This document shows, one piece after another, positions 5,754 through 6,959 of a DNA stretch of 6,959 nt (its first letter is position 1; each line of letters starts with the position of its first letter). This DNA is from EC70 sp018675395 (GTDB taxonomy: Bacteria > Verrucomicrobiota > Verrucomicrobiia > Verrucomicrobiales > DEV007): assembly GCA_018675395.1 (NCBI GenBank), contig JABGYE010000042.1:1-6959 (forward strand), written 5' to 3'. The notes under the pieces are model-generated. The model ran no database searches. It saw only the letters and a program-made list of their open reading frames with translations, and was not told the DNA's origin. The position numbers and the translations under genes are program-made.

Positions 5754-6959
5754 TTACTGGGCCTGCTGCTGACCTGAAAAAATGTTTTCAGGCCTTGGTT
5801 CAGCTTCTTTCCGTGCCTTAGTTAACCAAGACTGAAAAAGTAAATCGATAGTTTCTCTTCTGAGTCTTGATTTGATGCTCTTCTTAATTGCTAGTTCTCC
5901 AGGGTTTGGCTTGAGGCGTTTTTCTGCAAGGTAAATTAATATTCCATTTTCTTCATCTGCTAGGACTTTACTGAGTTGTCCGGCAGGAGTGGCATGTTCT
6001 TCTTCAGATGCAGTTGTTCCAAAAGTCCCTAAAACAGTTTCTCTAAGAAGCCTAGTATCTATTTCGGAACTTGGAGGAGGCGACTTTATATTGTAACTGT
6101 ATCTATTAACTGAATAACCAAGCTTTTCTGCGGCAGTTTTGAACGTGGGTCCATCTTTAGTTGATTTGGTCAGTTCTTTTTTAGCTTCTTCGAGTTTAGT
6201 TTTGATATTTTCCAAGGCTTGCTTATCGATCAAATTATCTTTGATGATCTGATTGGCCTCTTCAGCGGTCATTTGTTCAGGTTGAATCACCTCGATTAAA
6301 TTAACAAACCACAGCCCTTCGGTTGTATTAATTGCGATTGCCTGTCCTCCAGATTCAGCCATCCCAAATAATTCCCTGATGATTTTAGAGTCATCTTTGA
6401 TTTCTTCTGGCGGGTTTTCTTGAGAGAAAGGAGTATCAAACTTTTCGTAAACGACTCCAGAGTTCTGACCTACTGAAGATTGTACGTAGCGAATTGCTGT
6501 GGTTGCAAAATCAGCGCCTTTCGAATCTATTTCCTTTTTAAAATTTGTCAGAGTATTTGAAAACTCTTTAAGCAAATTTTGTTTTTCTTCTGCACTAAGC
6601 ACTTTGGTTTCTTCTTCAGTACTCACTTGTGCTGGGTCTTTGACCTCTTCAGAATCACTAATGACGGTGGTTTCGGGTTCAGGAAGAACTTCTTCGGTGC
6701 TTTCTGGTTCTGGTTCTGTTTCTACTTCTTCTTTAGCTTCTAAGGGCTCTTCGGTGCTTTCTGTTTCTTCTTTAGCTTCTTCTTTAGCTTCTTCTTTAGC
6801 TTCTTGTTTAGCTTCTTGTTTAGCTTCTAAAGGCTCTTCTTGGCAGCTAGTATTTTCAGGTGCTGGCTCAGGTGCTGGCTCAGGTGCTGGCTCAGGTGCT
6901 GGCTCAGGTGCTGGCTCAGGTGCTGGCTCAGGTGCTGGCTCAGGTGCTGGCTCAGGTGC
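5754..6959 (-). CDS. PpiD/SurA-like periplasmic folding factor, C-terminal part (5' end outside window)
   Basis: The frame is open from the right edge to the TAA at 5754-5756, giving 401 visible residues. Numbered from the edge, 1-34 are Ala-Pro-Glu-Pro repeats, 40-111 are Glu/Lys/Ala/Pro-rich low complexity, and 112-401 are folded sequence. Within the folded part, KGADFATTA (147-155) and the strand GLWFVNLIEV (215-224) resemble the middle and end of a parvulin (PpiC) domain, though much of the domain is diverged. The remainder matches the tail of PpiD-type proteins: a long helix (about 231-265), FKTAAEKLGYSV (273-284), a second beta-rich stretch (ILIYLAEKRL), and a terminal helix IDLLFQSWLTKARKEAEP. 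PpiD-type proteins are membrane-anchored periplasmic chaperones or prolyl isomerases that receive exported proteins, and the anchor would lie outside the window. The GTG at 6626-6624 could be mistaken for a start, but it has no ribosome-binding site and lies within continuous coding sequence. The family call is by pattern and is moderate. Isomerase activity is doubtful. Confidence 0.75.
   Translation of the reverse strand, partial: APEPAPEPAPEPAPEPAPEPAPEPAPEPAPEPAPENTSCQEEPLEAKQEAKQEAKEEAKEEAKEETESTEEPLEAKEEVETEPEPESTEEVLPEPETTVISDSEEVKDPAQVSTEEETKVLSAEEKQNLLKEFSNTLTNFKKEIDSKGADFATTAIRYVQSSVGQNSGVVYEKFDTPFSQENPPEEIKDDSKIIRELFGMAESGGQAIAINTTEGLWFVNLIEVIQPEQMTAEEANQIIKDNLIDKQALENIKTKLEEAKKELTKSTKDGPTFKTAAEKLGYSVNRYSYNIKSPPPSSEIDTRLLRETVLGTFGTTASEEEHATPAGQLSKVLADEENGILIYLAEKRLKPNPGELAIKKSIKSRLRRETIDLLFQSWLTKARKEAEPRPENIFSGQQQAQ
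6691..6839 (-). repeat. Nested imperfect duplications in the acidic linker
   Basis: Two overlapping duplications are visible on the plus strand. TCTTCGGTGCTTTCTG occurs exactly at 6691-6706 and 6748-6763, 57 bp (19 codons) apart, each encoding a Glu-Ser-Thr-Glu-Glu core. AGCTTCTAAGGGCTCTTC at 6735-6752 recurs with one change at 6822-6839, 87 bp (29 codons) apart, encoding EEPLEA twice. All offsets are multiples of three. They show that the linker grew by repeated in-frame duplication. Confidence 0.75.
6771..6830 (-). repeat. 12 bp tandem repeat encoding Glu-Ala-Lys-Glu/Gln
   Basis: There are five consecutive 12 bp units on the plus strand: TTTAGCTTCTTC twice, TTTAGCTTCTTG twice, then TTTAGCTTCTAA. 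Read on the minus strand they give EAKQ/EAKE repeats, expected to form a charged helix or flexible linker in the folding-factor protein. Differences between units are confined to the last bases. Confidence 0.9.
6856..6959 (-). repeat. Perfect 12 bp tandem repeat encoding Ala-Pro-Glu-Pro
   Basis: The plus-strand unit TGCTGGCTCAGG is repeated without a single change in eight full copies (6861-6956), plus a partial unit at each end, and continues beyond the window edge. On the minus strand it encodes (APEP)n, an extended stiff linker like the Pro-rich spacers of periplasm-spanning proteins such as TonB. Perfect identity between copies indicates recent expansion or homogenisation. The true copy number cannot be seen here. 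Confidence 0.95.

Noticed and set aside
6624..6626. GTG as the start of a 290-residue protein
   Set aside because: There is no ribosome-binding site. The same frame is open for a further 333 bases to the window edge with organised codon repeats, so the GTG is an internal valine.
6843..6845. Cysteine in the linker as a lipoprotein anchor
   Set aside because: It is preceded by charged and Pro-rich repeats, with no hydrophobic signal sequence or lipobox.
6856..6959. CRISPR-like array
   Set aside because: The 12 bp units are contiguous with no spacers and lie in frame in a coding sequence, so they are a coding tandem repeat.

Overview
The window is chromosomal housekeeping DNA, moderately AT-rich by eye. 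The gene styles fit Verrucomicrobiota, possibly class Opitutae. This assignment is inferred from two things: a secreted protein that opens with an SHD1-like N-terminal module, a type common in Verrucomicrobiota and Planctomycetota, and a bacterial SNF2 helicase carrying an SNF2-associated domain. Several starts also lack a good Shine-Dalgarno sequence. No phage, transposon, CRISPR, tRNA or rRNA signature was seen.

Layout: two plus-strand genes converge on three minus-strand genes, with only 29 bp between the two sets (3219-3247). The left edge lies inside an SNF2-family helicase gene. Its frame is open to base 2, so the true start is outside the window. A 214 bp gap follows, with a weak hairpin and a pair of direct repeats 22 bp apart. 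Next is a secreted protein of 305 residues whose beta-rich domain is interrupted by a charged, Arg/Gly-rich low-complexity insert.

On the minus strand, in transcription order, are the C-terminal part of a large PpiD/SurA-like periplasmic folding factor, a small three-repeat TPR protein (34 bp gap), and full-length methionyl-tRNA synthetase metG (90 bp gap). The folding-factor gene runs off the right edge inside a perfect 12 bp tandem repeat encoding Ala-Pro-Glu-Pro. The three genes are co-oriented and could be co-transcribed. However, the gap before metG holds a 10 bp inverted repeat centred exactly on a -10-like TATAAA, so metG may also have its own controlled promoter.

I see no new multi-gene system here. 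The features most worth a second look are the in-frame 12 bp repeat arrays in two unrelated exported proteins, the dyad in front of metG, the KMAKS variant of the MetRS signature loop, and the two edge-truncated genes, whose apparent internal start codons should not be taken as real.
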